Positions 32,202 through 40,844 of a stretch of 41,430 nt of DNA are shown in pieces. The position numbers were made by a program, and so were the translations under genes. Source of the stretch: Bifidobacteriaceae bacterium. GTDB taxonomy: Bacteria > Actinomycetota > Actinomycetes > Actinomycetales > WQXJ01. Each line of letters starts with the position of its first letter. Position 1 is the stretch's first letter. The notes beneath the pieces were generated by a model. The model searched no databases. It had not been told where the DNA came from and saw only the letters and a list, made by a program, of their open reading frames with translations. The stretch lies in assembly GCA_031268215.1 (NCBI GenBank), contig JAIRXP010000085.1, positions 1-41,430 on the forward strand, given 5' to 3'.

Positions 32202-33308
32202 TCATCCCACCCGCACTCTAGGGTCGATGAACCCGTAGGCCAGGTCCACTACCAAGTTTATGCACAGGTAGACCAGGCCCACGAACAAGCCGACGCCCAT
32301 CACGGCCAGCAAGTCCAGCCTGGATGCAGCCTGGTAAGCATAGGAGCCCAGTCCTGGCCATCCAAAGATCGATTCGACCAGAACCGTTCCGGACAGCAGC
32401 GATCCAAAGGCCAGCCCAATCACAGTCAGTATGGGAATGGCTCCGGCCCGCAGAACGTACTTGAAGAAGATGGTCCGGCCCGGCAGGCCCTTCGCCTTGG
32501 CCGCCTCGATATAGCCCTTGTCCAGTACTTCCAGGAACGAAGTCCGGGAGAAACGGGTCAGCAGGCCAATCGTGTACAGGGTCAGCACCGCTGTCGGCAA
32601 GACCAAGTGGGCGGAGGCGTCCATGAACACACTCCATTGACCCGTCAGCAAAGCATCAACTGTGTACATTCCGGTGATCTTGGGCGGGGCCGGCATCCCC
32701 GGGGAGAGCCGGCCGGATCCGGGCGCCCAGCCCAGCCGGTAATAGAAGGCGTAGAAGAACACGATCGCCACCCAGAAGGTTGGCAACGAAATACCGGCTA
32801 GGGAGACCAAGCGCAGGATCTGGTCCGCCATCTTGCCCTTCCGGTAGGCCGACCAAGCTCCAAAACTGATGCCAATCAGCGCCGCCATGATGATGGCCCC
32901 AAAGGCGATCTCCATGGTGGCGGGAATGGCCTTGGCCAAGTCCCGGGCCACCGGATTGTGTGTTTGCCAGGATGTGCCCAGATCGAGATGGACTAAGCGG
33001 ACCAGGTAATCCCAGTACTGCCCAGCCAACGACTGGTCCAGGCCATATTGCTGGCGGAACCGCTCCACAATGGCTGGGTCATCCGCGGCGCGCTGGCCCA
33101 GTGCCGCCGCCACTGGGTCACCCGGAACCAGGTTCGTCAACGCGAACGTCACCAGGGTCATACCCCACAGCAGGCCAACCGCTATGAGCAGCCGCTTGCC
33201 AATGTAACGCCACAGAACCGCGTGGGCGGGCCCGCGCCGGACGGGCCCGGCTTCACCGCCGGGCCCGAGGGCGGGGCCAGGGTCAGTTAGCTCCGAGTCC
33301 GGCGACAT
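32202..33308 (-). CDS. Oligopeptide ABC transporter permease (OppB/DppB-like)
   Basis: A 368-residue permease with N-terminal signature RYIGKRLLIAVGLLWGMTLV, then LTNLVPGDPVAAALGQRA and LGTSWQTHNPV, typical of OppB/DppB, and an EAA loop around YIEAAKAKGLPGRTIFFKYV. About six helices. The ATG at 33308 lies 26 bases inside the end of the binding-protein gene in another frame, unusual but consistent with translational coupling; the first ~25 residues are low-complexity. Confidence 0.92.
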   Translation of the reverse strand: MSPDSELTDPGPALGPGGEAGPVRRGPAHAVLWRYIGKRLLIAVGLLWGMTLVTFALTNLVPGDPVAAALGQRAADDPAIVERFRQQYGLDQSLAGQYWDYLVRLVHLDLGTSWQTHNPVARDLAKAIPATMEIAFGAIIMAALIGISFGAWSAYRKGKMADQILRLVSLAGISLPTFWVAIVFFYAFYYRLGWAPGSGRLSPGMPAPPKITGMYTVDALLTGQWSVFMDASAHLVLPTAVLTLYTIGLLTRFSRTSFLEVLDKGYIEAAKAKGLPGRTIFFKYVLRAGAIPILTVIGLAFGSLLSGTVLVESIFGWPGLGSYAYQAASRLDLLAVMGVGLFVGLVYLCINLVVDLAYGFIDPRVRVG

Positions 33309-34878
33309 TGATCAGCCACACGGGGTTGTAATGGACACCCGTGACAGAAGGCTGGTAGGCCACGTTCGAGCCAGGTTGGAGCAGCGGCACAAAGGGCGAC
33401 TCCGCGTTCATCGCTTTGCCCCACTGTTCAAACACCTTTTGGCGTTCGGTCTCATCTCCGGTGGTGTATCCGGCGGACACCAGTTGTTCGATGGCCGCGT
33501 TCGCCCCCTCTGGCCAACCGGAACGCAGGCCAACCGTCTCACCGGGGCCAAAGGCCAGGTAGTTGGCTGGGTCCATGTAGTCCGGGTTCCAGTACCACAG
33601 GCCAATCTGTTCGGTGCCAGACCGGTAGGCGTCAATCTCAGTAGCGAAGGGCGCCGGGGCAAGCTTAACGTTTAGGCCCACCTTGCCGAGCTGTGACTGG
33701 AGCCGTTCCGCCAGGGTGGTCATGTTCAGACCGGTCGGGTCAATATCGTTCGGGAACGACAGAGTGATGGGCTGACCTTCAGCGCCGGCGGCGGCCACCG
33801 CCGCCTTGGCAGCGTCTGGATCATACTTGAGGGCATCGCCTTCATCTAGGGCGCCCAGGAACACGGACGGAACCAGGCCGGTCGCCTGGGCCGCGCCCAG
33901 ACCGGCGATCTCCAGCAGCCCGTCATAGTCAACTCCGGCTTTGATGGCCTTGACCAGATCCGGTTTGGAGGTCAAGTCGGAGACCGCCGGGTCGGCGTTC
34001 ACCAGGAGGAACACCACCGTGGCGGAGGGCACTGACTCGATCTTCACCCCGGGTGCCAACGATTCGGCCATGTCTCCAGACAGACCCAGGGCGACTTGGG
34101 AATCCCCGCGCTCAACGTTCATTTTCTGGGTGGCGGGCTCAGTATTGCGCAGGATCACCCGGTCATAGGTGGCCTTCTGCGGTCCGTTGTACTTCTCATT
34201 CTTGGCCAGGATGGCTTCAGAGGAGACATCAAGTTTCTCCAGCACGTACGGCCCGGAACCGGCCGAATTGCCGTTGAGGAATTCCTCGGCGGTGTCTGAG
34301 TCATCGGTCGCGCCGCCGTGGTCCTTGACTACCTTCGAGTTCAAGATCCCCAGCGAAGGCGTGGCCAGGATGGCTGGCAATGCCGGAGCCGATTCGGCCG
34401 TGGTCAGCTTGACGGTCGCATCGTCGATCTTCTCGACGCTGACGCCATCCAGCAAGAACGCCGGGTTGCCTTTCAGGCCCTGCAAGCGCTCGAGCGAGAA
34501 GACCACGTCATCGGCGGTGACGGGTTCCCCGTCAGAAAAGACGCGCCCCTCCTCCAAGGTCAGGGTGTATTCGGTCAGTTCCTCATTGGCCATATAAGTA
34601 GCGAGGTCAGGCACCACTTTCGTGGTGTCCTCGTCAGCGAAGGTGAGGAGCGTGTCGTACAGGCCCTTGACCAGGATTTGGCCGGTCGGTTCGTATTCAC
34701 GCCCGGGGTCAATCGTCTTGACGTCAAAGGTGGTGTCGATCACGATCTGGCCAGAAGCGGAGCCGGAACGGTCCTTGTCACCGGTTCCTCCTTCAGGTTC
34801 AGCGCAGGCGGACACCGCCACAACAACGGCCAAGGCGGCCAAGCAGGCCACCGGGCGCTTACTGCTCAGGGATTTCAT
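33283..34878 (-). CDS. Oligopeptide ABC transporter substrate-binding lipoprotein
   Basis: A 531-residue extracellular solute-binding protein of family 5. The signal peptide ends in a lipobox (VVAVSAC, Cys about residue 26), so it is anchored to the outer face of the membrane. The mature part shows the family order: IDTTFDVKTIDPGREYEPTG near the N-terminus, TLEEGRVFSDGEPVTADDVV (the classic 'W.FSDG.P.TA.DV' motif), and a C-terminal lobe with QIGLWYWNPDYMDPANYL. ATG 34878 has GGAGG seven bases upstream. As first gene of the operon it should be the most expressed. It delivers peptides or related compounds to the OppBC-like channel; specificity unknown. Confidence 0.94.
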   Translation of the reverse strand: MKSLSSKRPVACLAALAVVVAVSACAEPEGGTGDKDRSGSASGQIVIDTTFDVKTIDPGREYEPTGQILVKGLYDTLLTFADEDTTKVVPDLATYMANEELTEYTLTLEEGRVFSDGEPVTADDVVFSLERLQGLKGNPAFLLDGVSVEKIDDATVKLTTAESAPALPAILATPSLGILNSKVVKDHGGATDDSDTAEEFLNGNSAGSGPYVLEKLDVSSEAILAKNEKYNGPQKATYDRVILRNTEPATQKMNVERGDSQVALGLSGDMAESLAPGVKIESVPSATVVFLLVNADPAVSDLTSKPDLVKAIKAGVDYDGLLEIAGLGAAQATGLVPSVFLGALDEGDALKYDPDAAKAAVAAAGAEGQPITLSFPNDIDPTGLNMTTLAERLQSQLGKVGLNVKLAPAPFATEIDAYRSGTEQIGLWYWNPDYMDPANYLAFGPGETVGLRSGWPEGANAAIEQLVSAGYTTGDETERQKVFEQWGKAMNAESPFVPLLQPGSNVAYQPSVTGVHYNPVWLINVAGLGAN

Positions 34879-34971
34879 GCGGAAACCTCCAGGTTCATAA
34901 GAGCAAAGTCACAGCCAATCGGCTTGGCCTTCAGGCTAGTGCCCTTCGATGTCAAACCGAAATCCAGCGGC

Positions 34972-35011
34972 TTGACGGCGGGCCTCCCAGGCATTAAAGT
35001 GATATCACTTT
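34972..35011 (+). promoter_or_regulatory. SPFH-RHH operon promoter with perfect 16-bp palindromic operator
   Basis: TTGACG (34972-34977), a 17-base spacer and TAAAGT (34995-35000) form a plausible -35/-10. A perfect palindrome AAAGTGATATCACTTT (34996-35011) covers the -10 and the expected start of transcription, an ideal repressor site. The ribbon-helix-helix protein encoded by the second gene of the operon is the obvious candidate to bind it. GGAGGA (35025-35030) is the ribosome site of the SPFH gene. Confidence 0.65.
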
Positions 35012-35034
35012 GCTATACGAAAACGGAGGAAGAC

Positions 35035-35952
35035 ATGGCAACCACAACGACGGCATCGGCCACTAAGGCGGCGGCGATCCACGAGCGCCCTGCCTGGACA
35101 GCCTCCGGGCTGCTGGGCGCGGCTGGCCTAATCATCCTGCTGGCGGGCGCGACGGCACTAATAACCGTGGCCTGCGTCCAGGATCCAGACAATCCCGACC
35201 TGTTCATGGTGCTCGGCGGAAGCCTGGCGATCTGCGTCGCCGCCATCGGCGTGACCGGCCTGGTCGTTGTGCAGCCCGGCAGCACCCGTGTGCTGGTGTT
35301 CTTCGGCAACTACATTGGCACCGTCAGCCGTCCCGGCTTCTGGCTGACCGCGCCCCTGGCCTCACGGCAACTGGTCTCCGTTCGGGTACGCAACTTCGAG
35401 ACCAAAGAACTCAAGGTCAACGACTCGGACGGCAACCCCATCATGGTCGCCGCGATCGTGGTCTGGCGGGTCGAGGACACCGCCCAAGCCTCCTTCGCGG
35501 TCGAGGACTACCAGCAATTCGTCGCCGTTCAATCAGAGGCGGCATTGCGTCACGTGGTCATGTCCCGCCCCTACGACGGGCCCGATGGCGCCGTCACCCT
35601 GCGCGGCGCGACAGCCGAAGTCTCCAGTGAACTCGCCCAAGAGGTGGCCGAACGGGTCAACGTGGCCGGCGTTGCCATCATCGAAGTGCGGATCTCGAAA
35701 CTGTCCTACGCCCCGGAAATCGCCGAAGCGATGCTTCGCCGCCAGCAAGCCGGGGCGATCATCGCGGCCCGCGAGCGCATAGTCGAAGGCGCCGTCACCG
35801 TGGTCCGCCAGGCCCTGACTCAACTGGAGGCGGATGGCACCGTCACACTCGACGACGAACGCCGGGCCGCGATGGTCTCCAACCTCCTGGTGGTGCTGAC
35901 CGCTGACCAGCCCGCCAGCCCAGTCATCAACACCGGGAGCCTCTACACCTGA
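35035..35952 (+). CDS. SPFH (band 7/stomatin-like) membrane protein
   Basis: A 305-residue protein. The start is ATG 35035, five bases after GGAGGA; the much longer open frame upstream (from 34318) is antisense to the binding-protein gene and rejected. Two hydrophobic helices (about residues 23-47 and 55-80) precede the SPFH domain: VVQPGSTRVLVFFGNYIGTV, PGFWLTAP, ELKVNDSDGNPIMVAAIVVW, then SEAALRHVVMSR, and VAGVAIIEVRISKLSYAPEI followed by an AEAMLRRQQAGAIIAARERI helix. This is the prohibitin/stomatin pattern; such proteins form oligomeric membrane scaffolds. Its stop overlaps the ATG of the next gene by one base. Confidence 0.9.
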   Translation: MATTTTASATKAAAIHERPAWTASGLLGAAGLIILLAGATALITVACVQDPDNPDLFMVLGGSLAICVAAIGVTGLVVVQPGSTRVLVFFGNYIGTVSRPGFWLTAPLASRQLVSVRVRNFETKELKVNDSDGNPIMVAAIVVWRVEDTAQASFAVEDYQQFVAVQSEAALRHVVMSRPYDGPDGAVTLRGATAEVSSELAQEVAERVNVAGVAIIEVRISKLSYAPEIAEAMLRRQQAGAIIAARERIVEGAVTVVRQALTQLEADGTVTLDDERRAAMVSNLLVVLTADQPASPVINTGSLYT

Positions 35953-36317
35953 TGTCCCCAGGTACGGAGCACGATGCCGCCGGGGCCAGTTCCGGGACCG
36001 GAGCCAGTTCTTGGACCGGGGCTAGTTCTGGGCCTGGAGCTAGCTCCGGAGCGGCTGCCGGGGCTGGGGCAAAGGCCGGTTCTGGGGCCGGTTCCAACTC
36101 CCCCGGCCGGACGACACCGGGGCGCAAGTCCGTGCTGCTGCGCTTGAACGAGCCGGTTTATGACGCCATCGCCCGCTGGGCCCGCGACGACCTCCGGTCC
36201 GTCAACGCCCAGATCGAGTACCTGCTCCGCAGGTCACTCGAGACGGCGGGGCGGGCTCCAACCAACCCCGGGGCCATGCCCCGGCGTGGGCGCCCGCCGG
36301 GGAAAGCGCCAAAATAG
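35952..36317 (+). CDS. Ribbon-helix-helix (Arc/MetJ-type) protein coupled to SPFH gene
   Basis: A 121-residue protein. The N-terminal ~55 residues are almost purely Gly, Ala and Ser (built from an ~18-base imperfect DNA repeat) and are surely disordered. The folded part is about residues 58-98: KSVLLRLNEPVYDAIARWAR followed by DDLRSVNAQIEYLLRRSLE, a ribbon-helix-helix fold with a DNA-contacting strand (SVLLRL) and the 'RSVNAQIExLLRRxL' helix seen in actinobacterial proteins paired with SPFH genes. It has a basic tail (PRRGRPPGK). TGATG overlap with the SPFH gene indicates coupling. It likely autoregulates the operon through the palindrome at 34996-35011; this is inferred. Confidence 0.85.
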   Translation: MSPGTEHDAAGASSGTGASSWTGASSGPGASSGAAAGAGAKAGSGAGSNSPGRTTPGRKSVLLRLNEPVYDAIARWARDDLRSVNAQIEYLLRRSLETAGRAPTNPGAMPRRGRPPGKAPK

Positions 36318-36361
36318 GCCCCCTCCCTCGAAGCTCCGCGGCGTCTTCCGTTCTGGCCCAT

Positions 36362-36751
36362 TCATTCGCCGGAGCCGCAAGCAAAGCCCGCCGCCCGTGC
36401 GGCCCGCGTCAGGCGCTGGTCAAGGCTCAACACCGCATCCGCGCGTCGCGCCTGAGCCACCGCGATCACGCAAGCGTCCGGCATCTTCAAGCCGGTGACG
36501 ACTTTGGCTCTGGCCAGTTCCTCCGCGGTGGTGTCGCAGAACGCGAAGCCGGCCGAGTGCATCGCCCCCAGCAGACCGGTCCAGGCCGCCGGGTCCACGC
36601 CCGCCAAGATCTCCGCCACGTTGACGGTGTGTATCACCAAGGCATCCCAAGATGCCAGCAAGTCCAAAGCGGCATTGTGCGACGGCTCGTCATCATTCAG
36701 GGCGGCTATCACCGTCGAGGCATCCACGGCTGCGCACCGGCCGGGAGTCAA
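36362..36751 (-). CDS. PIN-domain toxin (VapC-like ribonuclease)
   Basis: A 129-residue PIN-domain protein with the full acidic quartet for metal-dependent RNA cleavage: Asp10 (VDASTVIAAL), Glu47 (NVAEILAG), Asp92 (MPDACVIAVA) and Asp111 (LSLDQRL). VapC toxins cut tRNA or rRNA and are held inactive by a partner antitoxin. The ATG overlaps the stop of the upstream antitoxin gene (ATGA). The active-site set looks intact, so it should be functional. Confidence 0.92.
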   Translation of the reverse strand: MTPGRCAAVDASTVIAALNDDEPSHNAALDLLASWDALVIHTVNVAEILAGVDPAAWTGLLGAMHSAGFAFCDTTAEELARAKVVTGLKMPDACVIAVAQARRADAVLSLDQRLTRAARAAGFACGSGE

Positions 36752-37011
36752 TCCCAGTCCTCACGCATCTGGGCTAGCCGGGCGAGTCCGCCAGTAAAGG
36801 TAAACCCACCAAGCTCACGATCCAGGCGCGCACGCCTGGATGCGAAGGCCGTCTCGGGGTCCTCCTCCAGTCTTTCCGCGCCGAGCGCGGCCAACCGGAC
36901 GATCAATCGCGAAGTGGTGGCCTCATCCGGCCAGGCGATCCGGGCAGTCCGCAGAGCCGACTCAAGGGCAGGAACCTCTGTGACCATGTGACGCTTGAGC
37001 TGAGTAGGCAT
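36748..37011 (-). CDS. VapB-like antitoxin
   Basis: An 87-residue protein directly upstream of and overlapping the PIN-domain toxin. The N-terminal half (MPTQLKRHMVTEVPALESAL) and the middle (WPDEATTSRLIVRLAALGAE) resemble the antitoxins that precede actinobacterial VapC genes; the acidic/aromatic tail ending REDWD suits toxin binding. No classical strand-helix-helix is obvious, so the DNA-binding mode is unclear. The assignment leans on gene order, size and coupling. Confidence 0.75.
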   Translation of the reverse strand: MPTQLKRHMVTEVPALESALRTARIAWPDEATTSRLIVRLAALGAERLEEDPETAFASRRARLDRELGGFTFTGGLARLAQMREDWD

Positions 37012-37057
37012 GCCATCGAGTGTAGCACCAGTGGCCCAAGCAGTGCAGCATCCCCTC

Positions 37058-37525
37058 CTAAGCGATCCCGCAATGCCCGCCCTCGATCCGCGCCGCCGCT
37101 CGCGTCAGGGCCCGCAGGGCCACCACCAGATGCTTCAGTTCTTCTTCCGTCAGCAGCTCAAGCAATCTGTCCGGCGACGGCCCCAAACTGATCAGCGCCG
37201 TCAGCGCCCGCCGCCCGCGCTCGGTGGCTTGGACCAAGCGCCCGCGTCCGTCGCGCGGGTCTACCTTGCGAGTAACCAGGCGGGCGCTCTCCAGCCGGTC
37301 AAGCAGCCCGGTCATTGTCGCGCGAGTGACTCCCAGAGCCGTCGCCATCTGGCTGGACCGCATAGGTCCATTAAGAGCCAGCAAGCCAACGACCTTGATC
37401 TGACGAGGCGTCAAGACGGACTCTGACCTGGCCGCGATCTGCGACCGCAGGCCCGCCTCATCCCATTCACCCTGTATAGCTTCGAGTTCCGCCAACAGCT
37501 CCTGTCGCCGGGCTTCATTGCTCAC
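37058..37525 (-). CDS. MarR-family transcriptional regulator
   Basis: A 155-residue regulator. The start is GTG 37525 (GGAGG seven bases upstream); the frame stays open to 37582 but that part overlaps the promoter. The winged helix-turn-helix runs from LTPRQIKVVGLLALNGPMRS through VTRATMTGLLDRLESARLVT to the wing VDPRDGRGRLVQATERGRR, with dimerisation helices at both ends. MarR proteins usually repress a neighbouring transporter gene and are released by small ligands. It is divergent from the RND exporter gene, with an inverted repeat on the shared promoter region. Confidence 0.93.
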   Translation of the reverse strand: MSNEARRQELLAELEAIQGEWDEAGLRSQIAARSESVLTPRQIKVVGLLALNGPMRSSQMATALGVTRATMTGLLDRLESARLVTRKVDPRDGRGRLVQATERGRRALTALISLGPSPDRLLELLTEEELKHLVVALRALTRAAARIEGGHCGIA

Positions 37526-37568
37526 GACGCACCTCCGCCGAATCGTTACGCGACCTACACAACCAAAA

Positions 37569-37618
37569 GTAGTTAGCCTCACACGAACTATGACTATACT
37601 TTGGATGACACTAACTAC
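37569..37618. promoter_or_regulatory. MarR/RND divergent promoter with inverted repeat
   Basis: GTAGTTAG (37569-37576) and its exact complement CTAACTAC (37611-37618) bracket a TATACT -10 (37595-37600) for the RND gene. The left arm lies where the -35 should be and the right arm just past the expected start of transcription. A further dyad TAGTT/AACTA lies at 37570-37590. This layout suits a MarR dimer pair blocking polymerase. Confidence 0.55.
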
Positions 37619-37655
37619 CTCGAATGAATCCTACCTTAGCGGAAGAAGGTCCCCG

Positions 37656-40600
37656 GTGTTCCGACTAGCCAGACTGTCCCTGCGCAACCGCGCCGTTGTC
37701 GCGTTGGCCACGATAGCCATCACGATTGGCGGCGTGTTCAGCCTATTTTCCCTCAAGCAGGAACTCATCCCATCCCTGGAGATCCCCATGGCGGCGGTCA
37801 TCGCCACCTATCCGGGCGCATCCGCGGAGATCATTGAAGACCAGGTGGCCACGCCAGTCGAAGGCGCTGTTCGGTCGGTGGCCGGCGTCGAATCGGTGGA
37901 CACAACATCCATGAACTCATTGGCTTTCGCCATGGTTTCCTTCCGCTACGGCACTAACATGGACGTGGCCAATCAGAAGCTTTCCACCGCCGTCGCGCGC
38001 CTCACCGCGACCCTGCCAGACGGTGCGGAAACCCAGGTCATGACAGGTTCACTAGATGATTTCCCAGTCATCCAGCTAGCCGTCTCCGGCAAGGGCGACA
38101 ACAAGGCCGGCCCCGAAGAACTGGCCCAGGCCGTGGACCAACTCCTGGTCCCCGAATTGTCGCAGCTTCAAGGCGTCCGTTCGGTGGATGTCTCCGGTTA
38201 CGAACCCGAGGTAATAGAGATCGCACTCGATTCGGCCGCCATGGCAGCCGCCGGAGTCAGCACCTCAGCCGTAGCGGACGTGCTCAAGAACAACGGCCTG
38301 GCCTTCCCCGCCGGCCAAATCACGGAGAACGACCGCACGCTGACAGCCCAGATCGGTTCACCCCTCGGTTCCGTAGATGAACTGAAGGCGCTGCCCCTCG
38401 TCAAGGCTCCCGATGCCGTCACCGCCACCATGGCCGGCCAAGTCGACCCAGCGGCGCCGGCCGGCACAGTAACGTTGGGCGAGGTGACCACCATCACCCA
38501 GGCTCCCGGCGCGGCGACTTCCTACGCCCGCATGGACGGCCGCGACGCGGTCGCCATCGCCGTCACCAAGACGCCGGATGCCAACACCGTCGAGGTCTCG
38601 CACGCCGTCTCTGACACCCTGGAGGAGTTGGCGGAAGGGCTCGGCGCCGCCGGGCTCCAAGCGGATGTCGCCTTCGACCAGGCTCCTTTCATCGAAGATT
38701 CGGTCACTGGCCTGGCAGAAGAAGGCCTGCTGGGCCTGTTATTCGCCGTCATAGTGATCTTGGTGTTCCTGGTCTCGATCCGTTCAACCCTGGTCTCCGC
38801 AGTGTCCATCCCGTTGTCGCTGCTGGTCGCGTTCATCGCCATGCAAGTCACAGGCGAAACGCTCAACATGCTCACACTCGGGGCCCTGACCATAGCCATC
38901 GGCCGGGTGGTGGACGACTCAATCGTCGTCATAGAGAACATCAAGCGGCACCTGACCTACGGGGAGGAGAAGGTCCACGCCATCATCGGCGCCGTCAAGG
39001 AGGTGGCCGGAGCGATCGCCGCCTCGACCATTTGTACGGTCGCAGTGTTCTTACCGATGGCGTTCGTTAGCGGAATGGTCGGTGAACTATTCACGCCGTT
39101 CGCGCTGACCATCACCATAGCCCTGCTGGCATCCTTGCTGGTGGCCCTGACAATCGTGCCGGTCCTGGCCTACTGGTTCGTCAAGACACCAGTCGCGGTG
39201 GACTCGGACTACCGCGACCGCGTTCGCGAAGAAGCGGAGGCCAAGGAGAGGCACGGGCTGTGGCAGCGCGCCTACCTGCCTACCCTGCGCGCCTCCCTAG
39301 CCCACCCGGTCATCACGCTGATCGCAGCCGTCGCGCTGCTGGGCGGAACCTTGGCCCTAACGCCCCAGCTAGAAACCAACTTCCTGGGTGATATGGGCCA
39401 GGACACGGTAACCGTCACGGAGAGTTTCGAGCCAGCCACATCACTGGCCGTCCAGGACGCTGACGCCCGCAAGATCGAAAAAGCGCTGCTGGACCTCGAT
39501 GAGGTCGAATCCGTCCAGGCAACGGTTGGCGGCGCCGGGATAATGGCGCTGGCCAGCACCACGCCGCAGGCCAGTTTCGCGATCACATTGGCGTCCGATG
39601 CCGACCCGGAAGACGCGCAAGCCGTGATCCGTAAGGCAGTTTCCGGTTTGGGAGGCGAGGCCTCCACCGGCATTTCCGTTGGCGGGTCCGAGGCCATGAT
39701 GGGTTCGACCACGATTGACCTGATCATCCAGGGAACGGACGCGGACACCATCGACTCCGCTACTCGGATGGTTGACGAACGTGTCCGGAAGGTCGAGGGC
39801 GCCGTCGAGGTGACTAACAACCTGACCGATGCCACCCCGGGTATCAAAATCACTGTTGACCGTGCCGCCGCGGCGTCGCTCGGCATGACGGAGACGGCCG
39901 TCGAGGGCATGGTGGCCGGCCTGATGACGCCTTCCACGATAGGCACACTGGAGATCGGCTCCGCGCAGGTCGATGTCAAACTGTCGATGGGCCCGGGGGC
40001 AGGCTCCATGGATGAACTGCGGGCCCTGCCGCTGGGCGCCGGACCAACCGGCGTCCTCACCTTAAGCCAAGTCGCCAGCGTTGATGAAGACACCGTGCCC
40101 GCAGCCCTGACAAGGGTCGATGGCCGCCGTAGCGCCACCGTTTCAGTGACACCGGAAAGTCAAGACCTGGGAGGGCTGTCCTCCGAATTGACCAAGGTGG
40201 TCGATGAACTGGACCTGCCAGCTGGTGTCAGCGTTGAAGTCGGTGGCGTGGCCGCCCAGCAAAGCCAGGCCTTCACCGACTTGGGCTTAGCCCTGGTCCT
40301 GGCGATCGCGATCGTGTTCATCGTCATGGTGGCAACCTTCGGATCATTGCTCCAGCCGTTCATCCTGCTCATCTCGATCCCGTTCGCCGCCACCGGTGCG
40401 CTAGCGGCGCTGCTGATTAGCGGCACGCCCCTGGGCGTCGCCTCGCTGATCGGCCTGCTCATGCTAGTCGGGATTGTGGTCTCCAACGCGATTGTGCTGA
40501 TCGACTTGATCAACCAGTACCGGCGGAGAGGACGGTCACTCAACGAAGCCATCATTGAGGGTGCTCGCAAGCGCCTACGGCCAATCGTCATGACCGCTTT

Positions 40601-40844
40601 GGCCACAGTCTGCGCCTTGACGCCGATGGCGTTGGGCGTCACCGGCCAGGGCGGGTTCCTGTCCAAGCCGTTGGCGCTGGTGGTGATCGGCGGCCTGGTT
40701 TCATCGACCGTGCTGACACTGATCGTGGTACCGGTCCTGTACCGCTTTGAAGCCCGGGCCCATGACCGCCGCGAAGCCAAGCGCGAAGCACGGATGGCCG
40801 TCCAGCGCACCGAGCTGCAGGCCGCCCTGGACGCCGAAGGATAG
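37656..40844 (+). CDS. HAE1-like RND efflux transporter
   Basis: A 1062-residue proton-driven exporter of the AcrB/MMPL-related ACR_tran family. The chosen start is GTG 37656 (VFRLARLSLRNRAVVALATI), because family members begin here and the -10 at 37595 places earlier ATGs (such as 37605) at or before the start of transcription. Twelve helices in two halves; each half has a large extracellular loop (for example QELIPSLEIPMAAVIATYPG after TM1). The proton-relay pair is Asp420-Asp421 (IGRVVDDSIVVIENI); the second half repeats it loosely as LMLVGIVVSNAIVLIDLINQ. No membrane-fusion adaptor gene is adjacent, as usual in Gram-positive members. Probably exports drugs or lipids under MarR control. 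Confidence 0.93.
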   Translation: MFRLARLSLRNRAVVALATIAITIGGVFSLFSLKQELIPSLEIPMAAVIATYPGASAEIIEDQVATPVEGAVRSVAGVESVDTTSMNSLAFAMVSFRYGTNMDVANQKLSTAVARLTATLPDGAETQVMTGSLDDFPVIQLAVSGKGDNKAGPEELAQAVDQLLVPELSQLQGVRSVDVSGYEPEVIEIALDSAAMAAAGVSTSAVADVLKNNGLAFPAGQITENDRTLTAQIGSPLGSVDELKALPLVKAPDAVTATMAGQVDPAAPAGTVTLGEVTTITQAPGAATSYARMDGRDAVAIAVTKTPDANTVEVSHAVSDTLEELAEGLGAAGLQADVAFDQAPFIEDSVTGLAEEGLLGLLFAVIVILVFLVSIRSTLVSAVSIPLSLLVAFIAMQVTGETLNMLTLGALTIAIGRVVDDSIVVIENIKRHLTYGEEKVHAIIGAVKEVAGAIAASTICTVAVFLPMAFVSGMVGELFTPFALTITIALLASLLVALTIVPVLAYWFVKTPVAVDSDYRDRVREEAEAKERHGLWQRAYLPTLRASLAHPVITLIAAVALLGGTLALTPQLETNFLGDMGQDTVTVTESFEPATSLAVQDADARKIEKALLDLDEVESVQATVGGAGIMALASTTPQASFAITLASDADPEDAQAVIRKAVSGLGGEASTGISVGGSEAMMGSTTIDLIIQGTDADTIDSATRMVDERVRKVEGAVEVTNNLTDATPGIKITVDRAAAASLGMTETAVEGMVAGLMTPSTIGTLEIGSAQVDVKLSMGPGAGSMDELRALPLGAGPTGVLTLSQVASVDEDTVPAALTRVDGRRSATVSVTPESQDLGGLSSELTKVVDELDLPAGVSVEVGGVAAQQSQAFTDLGLALVLAIAIVFIVMVATFGSLLQPFILLISIPFAATGALAALLISGTPLGVASLIGLLMLVGIVVSNAIVLIDLINQYRRRGRSLNEAIIEGARKRLRPIVMTALATVCALTPMALGVTGQGGFLSKPLALVVIGGLVSSTVLTLIVVPVLYRFEARAHDRREAKREARMAVQRTELQAALDAEG

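Noticed and set aside
35014..35019. TATACG as -10 of the SPFH operon
   Set aside because: Transcription would start inside the ribosome site; TTGACG-17-TAAAGT upstream is better placed.
34318..35034. Upstream extension of the SPFH gene (a 544-codon frame)
   Set aside because: This part is antisense to the peptide-binding protein; a perfect ribosome site and promoter place the real start at 35035.
37518..37655. Upstream extension of the RND exporter frame
   Set aside because: It crosses the MarR gene start and the promoter; family N-terminus begins at GTG 37656.
39272..40138. Long minus-strand frames inside the RND gene (also 40160-41074)
   Set aside because: High-GC antisense shadows of a well-identified exporter; Ser/Thr/Pro-rich with no domain.
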